Assembly: GCA_029263115.1 (NCBI GenBank)
Contig: JAJCYC010000080.1
Coordinates: 1-36,755, forward strand
Direction of reading: 5' to 3'
Length of the DNA stretch: 36,755 nt
Source: Pseudonocardia sp.
GTDB lineage: Bacteria > Actinomycetota > Actinomycetes > Mycobacteriales > Pseudonocardiaceae
Of the stretch, positions 29,259 through 36,649 are shown piece by piece. The position numbers were made by a program, and so were the translations under genes. The stretch's first letter is position 1; each line of letters begins with the position of its first letter. Under the pieces are notes generated by a model. That model saw only the letters and a program-made list of their open reading frames with translations, was not told the origin of the DNA and ran no database searches.

Positions 29259-29639
29259 GTGTTCGTGCGGAACGTTCCGTGGGAAGGCGGAGCGCTGTCA
29301 TCGAGACCGGACGGCGACCCCGTTGCCGGCCTCGGTGGGTTGCTCGACGTGGCACCCCGCGCCGGGTCAGCTCTGCCCTGCCGTGAGGCACAGGACGCCG
29401 ACCTGTGGTTCGCCGACTCGCCGGTGGACCTGGAGGAGGCCAAGTCGCTCTGCGGCGGCTGTCCGGTCCGGGCCGAGTGCCTGGCCGGAGCGCTGCGTCG
29501 GGGCGAGCCCTGGGGCGTCTGGGGCGGCGAGATCTTCGAGCGGGGCAGCGTGATCGCGCGTAAGCGCCCCCGTGGCCGCCCGAGCAGGGCCGCGCTGGAG
29601 CGCGACCGTGAGCTGGCGGCCGCCGGAGCCCCGCTGTAG
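29259..29639 (+). CDS. whiB7: WhiB7 antibiotic-resistance regulator ([4Fe-4S], AT-hook)
   Basis: A 126-residue WhiB protein. The four cluster cysteines are C41 (PCREAQDADLWF), C65 and C68 (LCGGCP) and C74 (AECL). The 'GVWGG' turn is at 86-90, followed by the AT-hook 'KRPRGRPSR' (102-110), which separates WhiB7 from other WhiB paralogues. The start is GTG 29259 with AGGAGG 8 nt upstream. WhiB7 binds sigma-A and activates ribosome-targeting-drug resistance genes and its own promoter. The 30-residue extension before C41 varies in the family. Expression is likely set by autoactivation at 28807-28835 and by the leader terminator. Confidence 0.95.
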   Translation: MFVRNVPWEGGALSSRPDGDPVAGLGGLLDVAPRAGSALPCREAQDADLWFADSPVDLEEAKSLCGGCPVRAECLAGALRRGEPWGVWGGEIFERGSVIARKRPRGRPSRAALERDRELAAAGAPL

Positions 29640-29678
29640 GTCCACCCGTCCGACCCGTCGCTACCGAAGGGAGCACAC

Positions 29679-29951
29679 GTGCTGATCACCACCCAGCTGA
29701 TCACCACCGAGCTGACCGACGCCCGGCTGATCGCCACCGAACTGATCGAGACCGAGGGACGGCTGAGCCGACCCAGGCAAGGGGGAGCGGGGATGTTGCG
29801 GCACGAGGAGCTGGTCCGGGCCCGATTACGGGAGTACGAGCGCGAGGCCCGACATCGTCGGCTGGTCCGTCGGGCGACCGCTGGCCGGCGTTGGAGTTGG
29901 CTTGCCCGGTTCGCCGCCGAGCGGGCCGTGCGGGCTCGGCGAGCGGCGTGA
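29679..29951 (+). CDS. Small basic protein downstream of whiB7
   Basis: A 90-residue protein of unknown function. Residues 1-30 are built of imperfect LI-[TA]-T-[EQ]-L repeats ('LITTQLITTELTDARLIATE'). Residues 38-90 are very basic and helical ('ELVRARLREYEREARHRRLVRRA', 'FAAERAVRARRAA'), which suggests nucleic-acid or ribosome binding or an amphipathic helix. AAGGGAG lies 5 nt before GTG 29679, so translation is well supported. It is 39 bp from whiB7 with no terminator between, so it is probably co-transcribed and part of the WhiB7 response. Confidence 0.65.
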   Translation: MLITTQLITTELTDARLIATELIETEGRLSRPRQGGAGMLRHEELVRARLREYEREARHRRLVRRATAGRRWSWLARFAAERAVRARRAA

Positions 29952-29958
29952 CCACCGA

Positions 29959-29999
29959 CCCTGGACGACCCGGCCCGGATCAGGCCGGGTCGTCCAGGG
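29959..29999. terminator. Bidirectional terminator hairpin with perfect 17-bp arms
   Basis: CCCTGGACGACCCGGCC (29959-29975) pairs perfectly with 29983-29999 across a 7-nt loop. It lies between convergent genes. It starts 7 bp after the small-protein stop and covers the last codons and the stop of the UbiB-like gene. There is no T-tract on either side, as is usual for GC-rich actinobacterial terminators. Confidence 0.75.
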
Positions 30000-31329
30000 C
30001 GAGGTCGTCCAGGATCGGGCCGTCCAGGATCGAGGGCTGCCACTGACCGACGATGCCGCGCAGCGGTACCTCGGCGCCCAGCTGGCAGAGCACCGCGAGG
30101 CTGCCGAAGGTCACCCGGTGGATCAGCAGGTGCTCGGGCGGCAGGTTCAGTGCCCGTCCGGTGCGGAAGTCCGGACTGCGCAGATCGCCGACCCGTTCGG
30201 CCTGACTCTGCAGCCACTCCCGGCTGAACTGGAACCGCTCCGTGCGCAGCGGCTCGACGAACGGCGCCAGGTAGGCCAGCACGTCCTCGGGGTCGAGTTG
30301 CAGGCCGGGCCGGATGAAGCCCTCGACCCGCAGCCGTTCGACCAGCTCGCGGGACTGCCCGCGCAGCGCCATCGCGGTCATGTCCTCGAGTACCCGCGGG
30401 GTGCCGTCGGGCAGCCGGGCCACCGCTCCGAAGTCGATCACGATCAGCCGCCCGTCCGGGGCCAGCTGGAAGTTGCCCGGGTGCGGGTCGGCGTGCAGCA
30501 GCCCGGCCCGGGGGGGCGCCGCGTAGTGGAACTCGGCGAGCAGCCGGCCCACCTCGTCGCGGGTGGCCTGGTCGCCGTCGCGGATGACCGCGGACAGCGG
30601 GGTACCGGTGACCCATTCGCTGACGATCGTCTTCGGTGCCGACGCGACCACGCGGGGGATCAGGATCTCCGGGTCGTCGGCGAACGCCTTGGCGAAGGCC
30701 CGCTGGTTGTCCGCCTCGTCGCGGTAGTCCAGCTCCTCGGCCATCCGCTCCTTGAGCTCGGCGATCAGCGGCTTGACCTCCATGCCCGGCACCAGCGGTT
30801 GCAGCAACCGGCTGAACCGGCCGAGCTGGCGCAGGTCGGAGAGCAGCGCCTCGTCCGCCCCCGGGTACTGGACCTTGACCGCCACCTTCCGGCCGTCGCG
30901 CCACACCGCCCGGTGCACCTGACCGATGCTCGCCGCGGCCGCCGGCTCGTCGTCGAACTCGGTGAACCGCTCGCGCCAGTTGCGGCCGAGTTGTTCGGCC
31001 AGCACCCGATGGACCTCGCGGGCCGGCATCGGCGGCGCCGAACTCTGCAGCCGGGTCAGCGCGTCGCGGTATGGGCCGGCCAGCTCGGGCGGGATCGCGG
31101 CCTCGAAGATGCTCAGGGCCTGACCGAACTTCATCGCGCCGCCCTTGAGTTCGCCGAGCACCGCGAACAGCTGCTCGGCGCTGCGGGCCGCGAGCTGCCC
31201 CGAGATCTGCTCGCCGTCGCCACCGGCCAGCCGCCGGCCCCAACCGGCCGCCGCCCGACCGGCCACCCCGAGCGGGAGACTGGCCAGCTTCGCGGTGCGC
31301 CGCATGCCGCTGCGGGGAATCTCACTCAC
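29980..31329 (-). CDS. UbiB/ABC1 (AarF) family kinase-like protein
   Basis: A 449-residue atypical kinase. It has the family KxGQ motif in 'AMKFGQALS' (about 66-74), the Ala-rich loop 'AAAASIGQVHRA' (131-141) that replaces the Gly-rich loop, Lys152 in 'VAVKVQYPG', the catalytic segment 'HADPHPGNFQL' (about 289) and the metal-binding 'VIDFGAV'. All key residues are present. UbiB-type proteins act in isoprenoid-quinone or lipid homeostasis; in mycobacteria the homologue next to whiB7 (Rv3197) is of unsettled function. The start is GTG 31329. The last 15 residues (repeated LDD/LDG) are encoded by the hairpin region. The E1-like gene lies 45 bp upstream on the same strand. Confidence 0.9.
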   Translation of the reverse strand: MSEIPRSGMRRTAKLASLPLGVAGRAAAGWGRRLAGGDGEQISGQLAARSAEQLFAVLGELKGGAMKFGQALSIFEAAIPPELAGPYRDALTRLQSSAPPMPAREVHRVLAEQLGRNWRERFTEFDDEPAAAASIGQVHRAVWRDGRKVAVKVQYPGADEALLSDLRQLGRFSRLLQPLVPGMEVKPLIAELKERMAEELDYRDEADNQRAFAKAFADDPEILIPRVVASAPKTIVSEWVTGTPLSAVIRDGDQATRDEVGRLLAEFHYAAPPRAGLLHADPHPGNFQLAPDGRLIVIDFGAVARLPDGTPRVLEDMTAMALRGQSRELVERLRVEGFIRPGLQLDPEDVLAYLAPFVEPLRTERFQFSREWLQSQAERVGDLRSPDFRTGRALNLPPEHLLIHRVTFGSLAVLCQLGAEVPLRGIVGQWQPSILDGPILDDLALDDPA

Positions 31330-31374
31330 ACAACAGATTGTCTACTGTCGGTTCACCTGCCGCTCATCCCGTCC

Positions 31375-32436
31375 TCACCCGGTCGCGGCCACCGTCGGCC
31401 CGGCCGTCTCCGGCCCTGGTGAGGGGCCCGCCCAGGGCGGTACCGGGCGGATGTGAGCTGCGCCGCATTCGCAGCGTGGGTGCGGCGGCCAGTGCCGCCG
31501 GCACAGCGTGCCCCGCCGGGTGTCGAGGTGGAGCACGGCGTCGAGGGTGGGCGGCGCGCCGCCGTCGCCGAGCAGCGCATCCACCGCGGCCAGCGCCTGC
31601 TCGGCGGCCAGCGCGGCGGTGGCCGCCGTGGTGGCCGGACCGGCCGACCCGACCCGGCCGGCCAGGTCGGCGGCCACTGTGGGCCAGCGCGGATCGTGGT
31701 CGGCGTGGTGCAGGTCGATGCAGCGCAGGCAGGCCGCGCGCCCGGGCAGGACCAGCGGGCCGACCAACCCGAGGCCGTCGACCAGCCCGGCCGACAGGTG
31801 CGGCGCGTCGCTCACCGGGGACGGCAGCTGTCCCTCGGTGAGCACGACCAGATCGACCCGCCCGCGCGGTACCCGGGACGCACACCGGGCCTCCGGCGCG
31901 ACCCGGCGAACGGCCTCGAGCACCGCCGCGCGGCGCGGGCGTCCGCGGTCGGCGGCGCCGAGTGTCCCGACGTCCGCCGCCCGCACCACCCCGGAGGTGG
32001 ACACCGCGAGCCGGCCGACCCCGGACACGGCGAGGGCGGCGGCGACGGCGATCGTCAACGGTCCGGCTCCGCTGACCAGTACGCACGCCTCGGCGCGGAC
32101 CCGAGGAACGCGATCCTCGGCGGCGGCGTCGATCAGTGCGCCGGCCGCCCACAGCTCGGCGAGGACCGCCCGGACCGCGCGCGGGTCGAGACCGTGCCCG
32201 GCCGCCCGGTGGACGACCTCCTCGACCCGCCGCGCTCCGTGCCAGTCCAGCAGGACCCGGCGCAGCGCCGGGTCCAGCCCGCTGATCTCCACCGCCCCAC
32301 CCGGGCCGGCTCCGAACTGCAGCGACGAGCCCGACCGGCGCAGCACCGGATGATGCGGGCGGGGACGCAGCGACACCGGAAGCGAGCCGGGAGGTCGGAG
32401 CATGGACAGTCTCGGCGGCGGCGCGAAGGAGGTCAT
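31375..32436 (-). CDS. E1/ThiF-like protein with N-terminal winged-helix (RRE-like) region, TOMM leader-binding type
   Basis: A 353-residue protein. Residues about 50-105 look like a small winged helix ('ALRRVLLDWHGARRVEEVV', 'VRAVLAELWAAGALID'), as in RiPP precursor-recognition elements. From about 117 there is a Rossmann-type E1 fold with the nucleotide loop 'LVSGAGPLT'. The Asp/Arg/Asn residues that bind ATP in true E1 enzymes are not evident after it, so adenylation is doubtful. The zinc site is kept: CLRC (236-239) and C312 with CEC (322-324). 'VGPLVLPGRAACLRCIDLHHADHDPRWP' holds features shared with cyclodehydratase partner proteins (quoted region 225-252). ATG 32436 is chosen because homology begins soon after; ATG 32403 is an alternative. 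Mycobacteria have a counterpart here (Rv3196). Confidence 0.75.
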   Translation of the reverse strand: MTSFAPPPRLSMLRPPGSLPVSLRPRPHHPVLRRSGSSLQFGAGPGGAVEISGLDPALRRVLLDWHGARRVEEVVHRAAGHGLDPRAVRAVLAELWAAGALIDAAAEDRVPRVRAEACVLVSGAGPLTIAVAAALAVSGVGRLAVSTSGVVRAADVGTLGAADRGRPRRAAVLEAVRRVAPEARCASRVPRGRVDLVVLTEGQLPSPVSDAPHLSAGLVDGLGLVGPLVLPGRAACLRCIDLHHADHDPRWPTVAADLAGRVGSAGPATTAATAALAAEQALAAVDALLGDGGAPPTLDAVLHLDTRRGTLCRRHWPPHPRCECGAAHIRPVPPWAGPSPGPETAGPTVAATG

Positions 32437-32475
32437 GGCTCGATCATCACACCGTGGACCGCGCGACATCGAAAG

Positions 32476-32508
32476 TTGTCCACAGGTGTTCGCTCGGGCT
32501 GTGGACAA
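32476..32508. promoter_or_regulatory. Inverted pair of perfect DnaA boxes
   Basis: TTGTCCACA (32476-32484) and its reverse complement TGTGGACAA (32500-32508) both match the actinobacterial DnaA box exactly. With one extra base pair they also form a 10-bp hairpin. They lie 40-72 bp upstream of the E1-like start codon, where DnaA could control transcription. Confidence 0.6.
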
Positions 32509-32572
32509 GTCGGTGGAGCCACGGGCGGCAGCCGCCGGATTATCGCAACTCTGGCCGGAACGAGTGCATGAC

Positions 32573-32620
32573 AGCAACGTCAGTCCGATAAGCGGCACAT
32601 AGATCCGGGCTGACGTTGCT
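32573..32620. terminator. Inverted repeat downstream of the DUF2342 gene
   Basis: AGCAACGTCAG (32573-32583) and CTGACGTTGCT (32610-32620) form perfect 11-bp arms around a 26-nt loop. On the minus strand it follows the DUF2342 stop by 16 bp, so it may end that transcript. The long loop also allows an operator role. Confidence 0.5.
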
Positions 32621-32636
32621 CTCGTGTTCGCTCAGG

Positions 32637-34127
32637 TCAGCTCTCCGGCCGATCTGGGCCCGAACCCGGGCTGTCGGACCCTGGCCCCGATGCCGGGCGG
32701 TCGGGCGTCGGCCCCGGCGCCGACGGTCCGGCGTCCTCGGCCTCGCGGCGGGTCCGCTCCTCGTGCTCGGTGCGTTCCAGTTCGGCGATCGGGTCGGAGT
32801 CGTCGGTCTGCACGCGGTAGGCGAAGCCCGCCGGATCGTCCAGGTCCTCAGTCGTGGGGATCAGGTCGGGGTGCGCCCACACCTCGTCGCGACCGACCGT
32901 CCCACGCTCGGCGGTGACCGACTGCCACAGCTCCACCGCGGCCCGCACCCGCCGGGGGCGCAGCTCCAACCCGACCAGGGAGGCGAAGGTCTGCTCGGCC
33001 GGTCCGCCGGACGCCCGGCGGCGACGCAGGGTCTCGCGCAGGGCGTCAGCCCCGGGCAGGCGGTCGGCGACGGCCTCGCTGACCACCACTTCCACCCAGC
33101 CCTCGACCAGCGCCAGCAGCGTCTCCAGCCGGCCGAGCGCGGCCTGCTGCTCGGGGCTGGTCTGCGGCTCGAACAGCCCGGACCGCATGGCCTCCTCGAT
33201 GCCTTGCGGGTCCGACGGGTCGAACCGCTGGGCCAGTTGCTCGATGCGCGAGGTGTCGACCCGGATGCCGCGGGCGTAGTCCTCCACGGCGGCCAGTAGC
33301 CGGCCCCGCAGCCACGGCACGTGGCTGAACAGCCGGTGGTGCGCGGCCTCCCGGACGGCCAGGTAGACCATCACCTCGCTGGCCGGACGGTCGAGGCCGG
33401 CGGTGAACTTCTCCACAGCGGCCGGGAGCAGGGCGGCGGTGCCCTCCGGCCCGAGCGGCAGGCCGATGTCGGTGGAGCTGAGCACCTCGGTGGCCAGCTG
33501 TCCGAGGCCGGTGCCGAGCTGGCTGCCGAACGCGAGCCCGCCCATCTGGCCGAACATCGCGAGCATCGGGCCGGCCATCTGCCGGGCCTCCTCCGGCAGG
33601 CCCTCCACCCAGGCACCGGACACCCGCTGGGCCACCGGGTCGCACAGCCGCTGCCAGGTGGGCATGCTCGCGTCCACCCAGTCCTTCGGCGACCAGGCCA
33701 CCACGGTCCGGGACCCGGCCGGGAAGGAGGTCGTCGGGTCGAGCCACAGCTCGGCGAGGGCCAGCGCGTCGGTGACCGCCTTGCGCTGCTCGGCGCCGGG
33801 GCGCGAGGTCGAGGTGAGCTGCTGGGTGGCGATCTGCTTGGCCAGGTCGTAGTTGACCGGGCCACTGGACGTGCCGGCGTTGCTCAGCATCTGACCGAGC
33901 TGGCTGAGCATCTGCCCGAGTTGGCCCATGTCGAAGCCGCCGGCCCCACCCGGCCCGCCGGGCAGCCCGGGGATGCCGAACCCGGCGGGCATGCCCGGGA
34001 AGGTCCCGCCACCGGCTCCGAAGCCGAGGGGGTTGCCGGGTCCGGGGGTGCCGCCGCCGCCTTCGCGGTCCGCGTCCCGGTCCCGGTCGCGGTCGGAGGG
34101 GCCGAATCCGAACGGGGTGTCGCTCAT
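32637..34127 (-). CDS. DUF2342 family putative zinc-dependent metalloprotease-like protein
   Basis: A 496-residue cytoplasmic protein. The N-terminus (1-90) is Gly/Pro-rich and contains a DRDRDRD stretch and a Met/Gln/Leu helix ('LGQMLSQLGQMLSN'). The conserved core (about 95-400) includes 'LALAELWLDPTT', 'WSPKDWVDASMPTWQRLCDP' and the family motif 'REAAHHRLFSHVPWL' (259-273), which resembles a rearranged HExxH site. A second acidic stretch is 'EGWVEVVVSEA'. The C-terminal 60 residues are disordered. The family is annotated as zinc-dependent protease or hydrolase, but I know of no firm activity. ATG 34127 is the start. It is divergent from the PDZ-Lon gene, as in mycobacteria (Rv3195/Rv3194c). 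Confidence 0.85.
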   Translation of the reverse strand: MSDTPFGFGPSDRDRDRDADREGGGGTPGPGNPLGFGAGGGTFPGMPAGFGIPGLPGGPGGAGGFDMGQLGQMLSQLGQMLSNAGTSSGPVNYDLAKQIATQQLTSTSRPGAEQRKAVTDALALAELWLDPTTSFPAGSRTVVAWSPKDWVDASMPTWQRLCDPVAQRVSGAWVEGLPEEARQMAGPMLAMFGQMGGLAFGSQLGTGLGQLATEVLSSTDIGLPLGPEGTAALLPAAVEKFTAGLDRPASEVMVYLAVREAAHHRLFSHVPWLRGRLLAAVEDYARGIRVDTSRIEQLAQRFDPSDPQGIEEAMRSGLFEPQTSPEQQAALGRLETLLALVEGWVEVVVSEAVADRLPGADALRETLRRRRASGGPAEQTFASLVGLELRPRRVRAAVELWQSVTAERGTVGRDEVWAHPDLIPTTEDLDDPAGFAYRVQTDDSDPIAELERTEHEERTRREAEDAGPSAPGPTPDRPASGPGSDSPGSGPDRPES

Positions 34128-34200
34128 GTGACCACCGTACGCGTGCCGCCGCCCGACGGGGCCACACTGCGCCGCCGGTGGAGACCGGTTCGCTCAGCCG

Positions 34201-34206
34201 TAGGCT
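34201..34206 (+). promoter_or_regulatory. -10-like box for a leaderless start of the PDZ-Lon gene
   Basis: TAGGCT (TANNNT) ends 6 nt before GTG 34213, and no ribosome-binding site is present. This is the clearest leaderless candidate in the window. Confidence 0.5.
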
Positions 34207-34212
34207 GACACG

Positions 34213-35259
34213 GTGAGTCGTCGCTCCCGGACCTTCTCGATCGGCCTGTTCCTGCTGTTCGCCGGCGGGCTGGTCGCCGGCCTCGTGCAGGTTCCGTTGG
34301 TGGCCCTGGGGCCGGGGCCGACCTTCGACACCCTCGGCGAGGTGGACGGCAAGCAGGTGGTGAGCGTGGTGGGCCGGCCGACCTACCCGACCAGCGGCCA
34401 CCTCAACCTGACCACGGTGGCGGTCACCGACGACCTGAGCGCGCTGACCGCGCTGCGGTTCTGGGTCGATCCCCGCCGCGAGGTGGTGCCCCGGGCGGCC
34501 ATCTACCCGCCCGGCAAGACCGACGAGCAGATCGAGCAGGAGAACACCCAGCAGTTCACCGATTCGGAGACCCGCGCCGAGGTGGCCGCCCTGAGCTACC
34601 TCAAGCAGCCGATCAAGGTGGTGGTCGACCACATGGGGGCCCAGGCGCCGGCGGCCAACGTGTTGCAGGTCGGCGACCAGTTGCTCAGCGTCGAGGGCAT
34701 CCTGGTGAACTCGCCTGCCGAGGTCAGCCAGCTGCTCACCCGGACCCGCCCTGGCCAGCAGGTCCGGATCGGCTACCGGCGCGGTGACGCGCCGGTCACC
34801 GAGGGCGTGGTGACGGTCGGGGTACGCCCGCCCGGGCCCAACGGCGGCACCCCGGACGGCCCGCAGGGTTTCCTCGGCATCATCCCGGGGGCCACCCCGG
34901 TGCAGCCGGACGAGATCACCATCAGCCTGGGCGACATCGGCGGGCCGTCCGCCGGACTGGCGTTCGCGCTGGCGGTGGTCGACAAGCTGACCCCCGGGGA
35001 GCTGACCGGCGGGCGGTTCGTGGCCGGCAGCGGCGAGATCGACCCCAGCGGGCAGGTCCGGCGGATCGGTGGCATCCCACTGAAGATGACCGCGGCCAAG
35101 GAGGCCGGTGCCACGGTGTTCCTGGTGCCGGCCGACAACTGCGCGGAGGCCGCCCCGGCCGCGCCGCCCGGGCTGCAGCTGATCAAGGTGGGCACGCTCA
35201 CCGACGCGGTGGACGGTCTGACCGCGCTCAATCAGGGCCGTGCCCCGAACGGCTGCTGA
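34213..35259 (+). CDS. Membrane-anchored PDZ and Lon-type Ser/Lys protease
   Basis: A 348-residue protein with an N-terminal signal anchor (8-32, 'IGLFLLFAGGLVAGLVQVPLV'), so the rest is outside the membrane. A PDZ domain lies at about 130-200 ('AANVLQVGDQLLSVEGILV', 'PGQQVRIGYRRGD'). A Lon-type proteolytic domain follows: the catalytic Ser246 is in 'GGPSAGLAFAL' and Lys291 in 'GGIPLKMTAAKEAG', with the usual 45-residue spacing. The intact dyad implies an active protease; the substrate is unknown. The same gene neighbours DUF2342 in mycobacteria (Rv3194c). GTG 34213 is set by the -10 box and the hydrophobic segment. Confidence 0.92.
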   Translation: MSRRSRTFSIGLFLLFAGGLVAGLVQVPLVALGPGPTFDTLGEVDGKQVVSVVGRPTYPTSGHLNLTTVAVTDDLSALTALRFWVDPRREVVPRAAIYPPGKTDEQIEQENTQQFTDSETRAEVAALSYLKQPIKVVVDHMGAQAPAANVLQVGDQLLSVEGILVNSPAEVSQLLTRTRPGQQVRIGYRRGDAPVTEGVVTVGVRPPGPNGGTPDGPQGFLGIIPGATPVQPDEITISLGDIGGPSAGLAFALAVVDKLTPGELTGGRFVAGSGEIDPSGQVRRIGGIPLKMTAAKEAGATVFLVPADNCAEAAPAAPPGLQLIKVGTLTDAVDGLTALNQGRAPNGC

Positions 35260-35577
35260 GGGATGACCGCGGCCGGTGCTCGGCGCGCGTACGAGCAGCC
35301 CCGAAAGGCCTTGGTGGCTGGTGTCTTTCGCGTGGCGGTCGCCCGGTCCGGCGGCCTGAAGGTCGGACCCGCCTCGGCCATGGCGCCGAGGTGTTCGACA
35401 CGGCACGGGCCGGACTGCTCGGCTGGGCGGTGCAGCGGCGTTCCGGTGCGACGGTCTACCCGCCGGACCCTCCACCAACGGTCTGGCTGACGGTGTTGGT
35501 CGGTCGGGGGTTCGGGGCGGCGTGGATCACCGCGCGCCGGTACGCGCGGCTCGGCGCACCGGGGACGGCCATGGTGC
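35260..35577. other. Flank of the intron with a possible disrupted gene
   Basis: About 320 bp without a secure gene. A GTG-started frame from 35391 reads 'VFDTARAGLLGWAVQRR', 'VYPPDPPPTVWLTVLVGRGFG' and 'WITARRYARLG', which looks coding, but it runs into the intron end after about 62 codons. An earlier frame (ATG 35263) covers the first half and could join it by a frameshift. I cannot name a family. The large UPF0182-type gene found after the PDZ-Lon gene in mycobacteria is not visible here. Confidence 0.4.
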
Positions 35578-35582
35578 AGAGA

Positions 35583-35639
35583 GAGTCGGCCCGGGGCGCG
35601 GTGACGTCGTTGCCGGCGTTCCGTTTCCCCGGGCCGCTC
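35583..35639 (-). ncRNA. Group II intron domain VI with bulged branch-point A
   Basis: Arms GGCCCGGGG (35635-35627) and CCCCGGGCC (35596-35588) pair perfectly, extended by one C-G pair. A bulged A at 35586 sits above a final GAG/CTC helix, as expected for the lariat branch point. The intron 3' end should lie close by, near 35578. Confidence 0.7.
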
Positions 35640-35642
35640 GCC

Positions 35643-35676
35643 GAACCCGCCGTGCGCCTCTCGACGCAACGGGCTC
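35643..35676 (-). ncRNA. Group II intron domain V (catalytic hairpin)
   Basis: A 34-nt hairpin starting GAGCCCG and ending GGGTTC, with a GAGA tetraloop, a two-base (CG) bulge on the 3' side and the catalytic AGC triad at positions 2-4. This is the canonical domain V layout. It starts 8 nt after the reverse-transcriptase stop. Confidence 0.85.
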
Positions 35677-35683
35677 TCCACGG

Positions 35684-36649
35684 TCACTGTCGTCGCGGGT
35701 CGGTCCAGGGGTTGGGGATGGCTGCGCCTCGGTAGCGGTAGCGGGTGATGCCTACCTTCTCGAGGTTGAACAGCTCTATCCCGTCGGCGCTGATCGGTTT
35801 CCACCGGCCGTGGTGGTCAGTTAGATGCCGTCGCAGGGTTCCCCATCGCCAGCGGTGCCGGGTCTTGAGCCAGCGCACGATCCTCCACCAGGTCAACTGC
35901 TGGAGGTGTTTGAACGTGTGCGTGGCCACGGCGTGCCGGAAGTAGGTCGCCCATCCGCGCAGGATCTGGTTGAGCCGGATCAGCGTCGCCCCCAGGTCGG
36001 CCAGGGACGTCCTGTGGGTCAGGGCACGAATCTTGGTCTTCAACGCCTTGACCGGCCGGTCGGCGATGAAGGTGTAGACGTACCACTTGTTCGTACCTGC
36101 CTTGCGCTTCCACTGGATGTGGAAGCCGAGGAAGTCGAACCCGTCGCGAAAGTGCCGCACCGAGGTCTTTGCTTCGGAAAGCTTCAGACCCATGGGCGCT
36201 AGCACCGCGGCGACGTCCTCGCGCAGGGCGTGCGCGTCGGTCTCGGCGCCGTGCACGAGAATGACGAAATCGTCGGCATAGCGCACGATCCGCCAGTTCG
36301 GCAGGCCCTTGGCTCGACGCGTGGAACGGCGCATCGAGGTACTCATGCCCCCGCCCGGGCTCCACGGCGCATGGACGTGCTCGTCGAGCACGCTCAGCGC
36401 GATGTTCGCCAACAGCGGGGACAGGATCCCTCCTTGCGGGGTCCCGGTCGGGGTGTCCCTGTGTTCACCGAGCTCGGTGAGGAGCCCGGCTTTGAGGAAC
36501 GCCTTGACCAGGGCCAGGACGCGTCTGTCCCCGACTCGTCGACGCACCCGGCCCATCAGGGCCGTGTGGTCGATGGTGTCGAAGCACGCCTCGATATCGG
36601 CGTCGAGCACCCAGCGGTAAGGGCTCGCGACGAAATAGTTTAGGTTGAT
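35684..36649 (-). pseudogene. Group II intron reverse transcriptase/maturase, N-terminally truncated
   Basis: About 320 residues of an intron-encoded RT. It keeps motif A ('WVLDADIEACFDTIDH'), 'TGTPQGGILSPLLANIALS', the catalytic YADD (36269-36280), 'FDFLGFHIQW' and the maturase region ending 'TRYRYRGAAIPNPW'. There is no endonuclease domain, as in many bacterial lineages. The fingers region before motif A is missing: RT-like sequence begins abruptly at about 36640-36649, exactly where a transposase reading frame ends. The 5' half of the intron RNA must be gone too, so this copy cannot splice or move by itself. The in-frame ATG at 36691 lies in the transposase sequence and is not a real start. 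Confidence 0.8.

Noticed and set aside
29123-29386. 87-codon frame starting in the whiB7 leader and running into whiB7
   Set aside because: It has no ribosome-binding site, crosses the terminator and is out of frame with whiB7.
32476-32508. Replication origin suggested by DnaA boxes
   Set aside because: There are only two boxes, no AT-rich unwinding region and no dnaA, dnaN or partition genes nearby.
35232-35804. 190-residue minus-strand open frame across the intron 3' end
   Set aside because: It spans the end of the PDZ-Lon gene, intergenic DNA and the intron RNA domains, and has an Arg/Pro/His-rich composition typical of a shadow frame.
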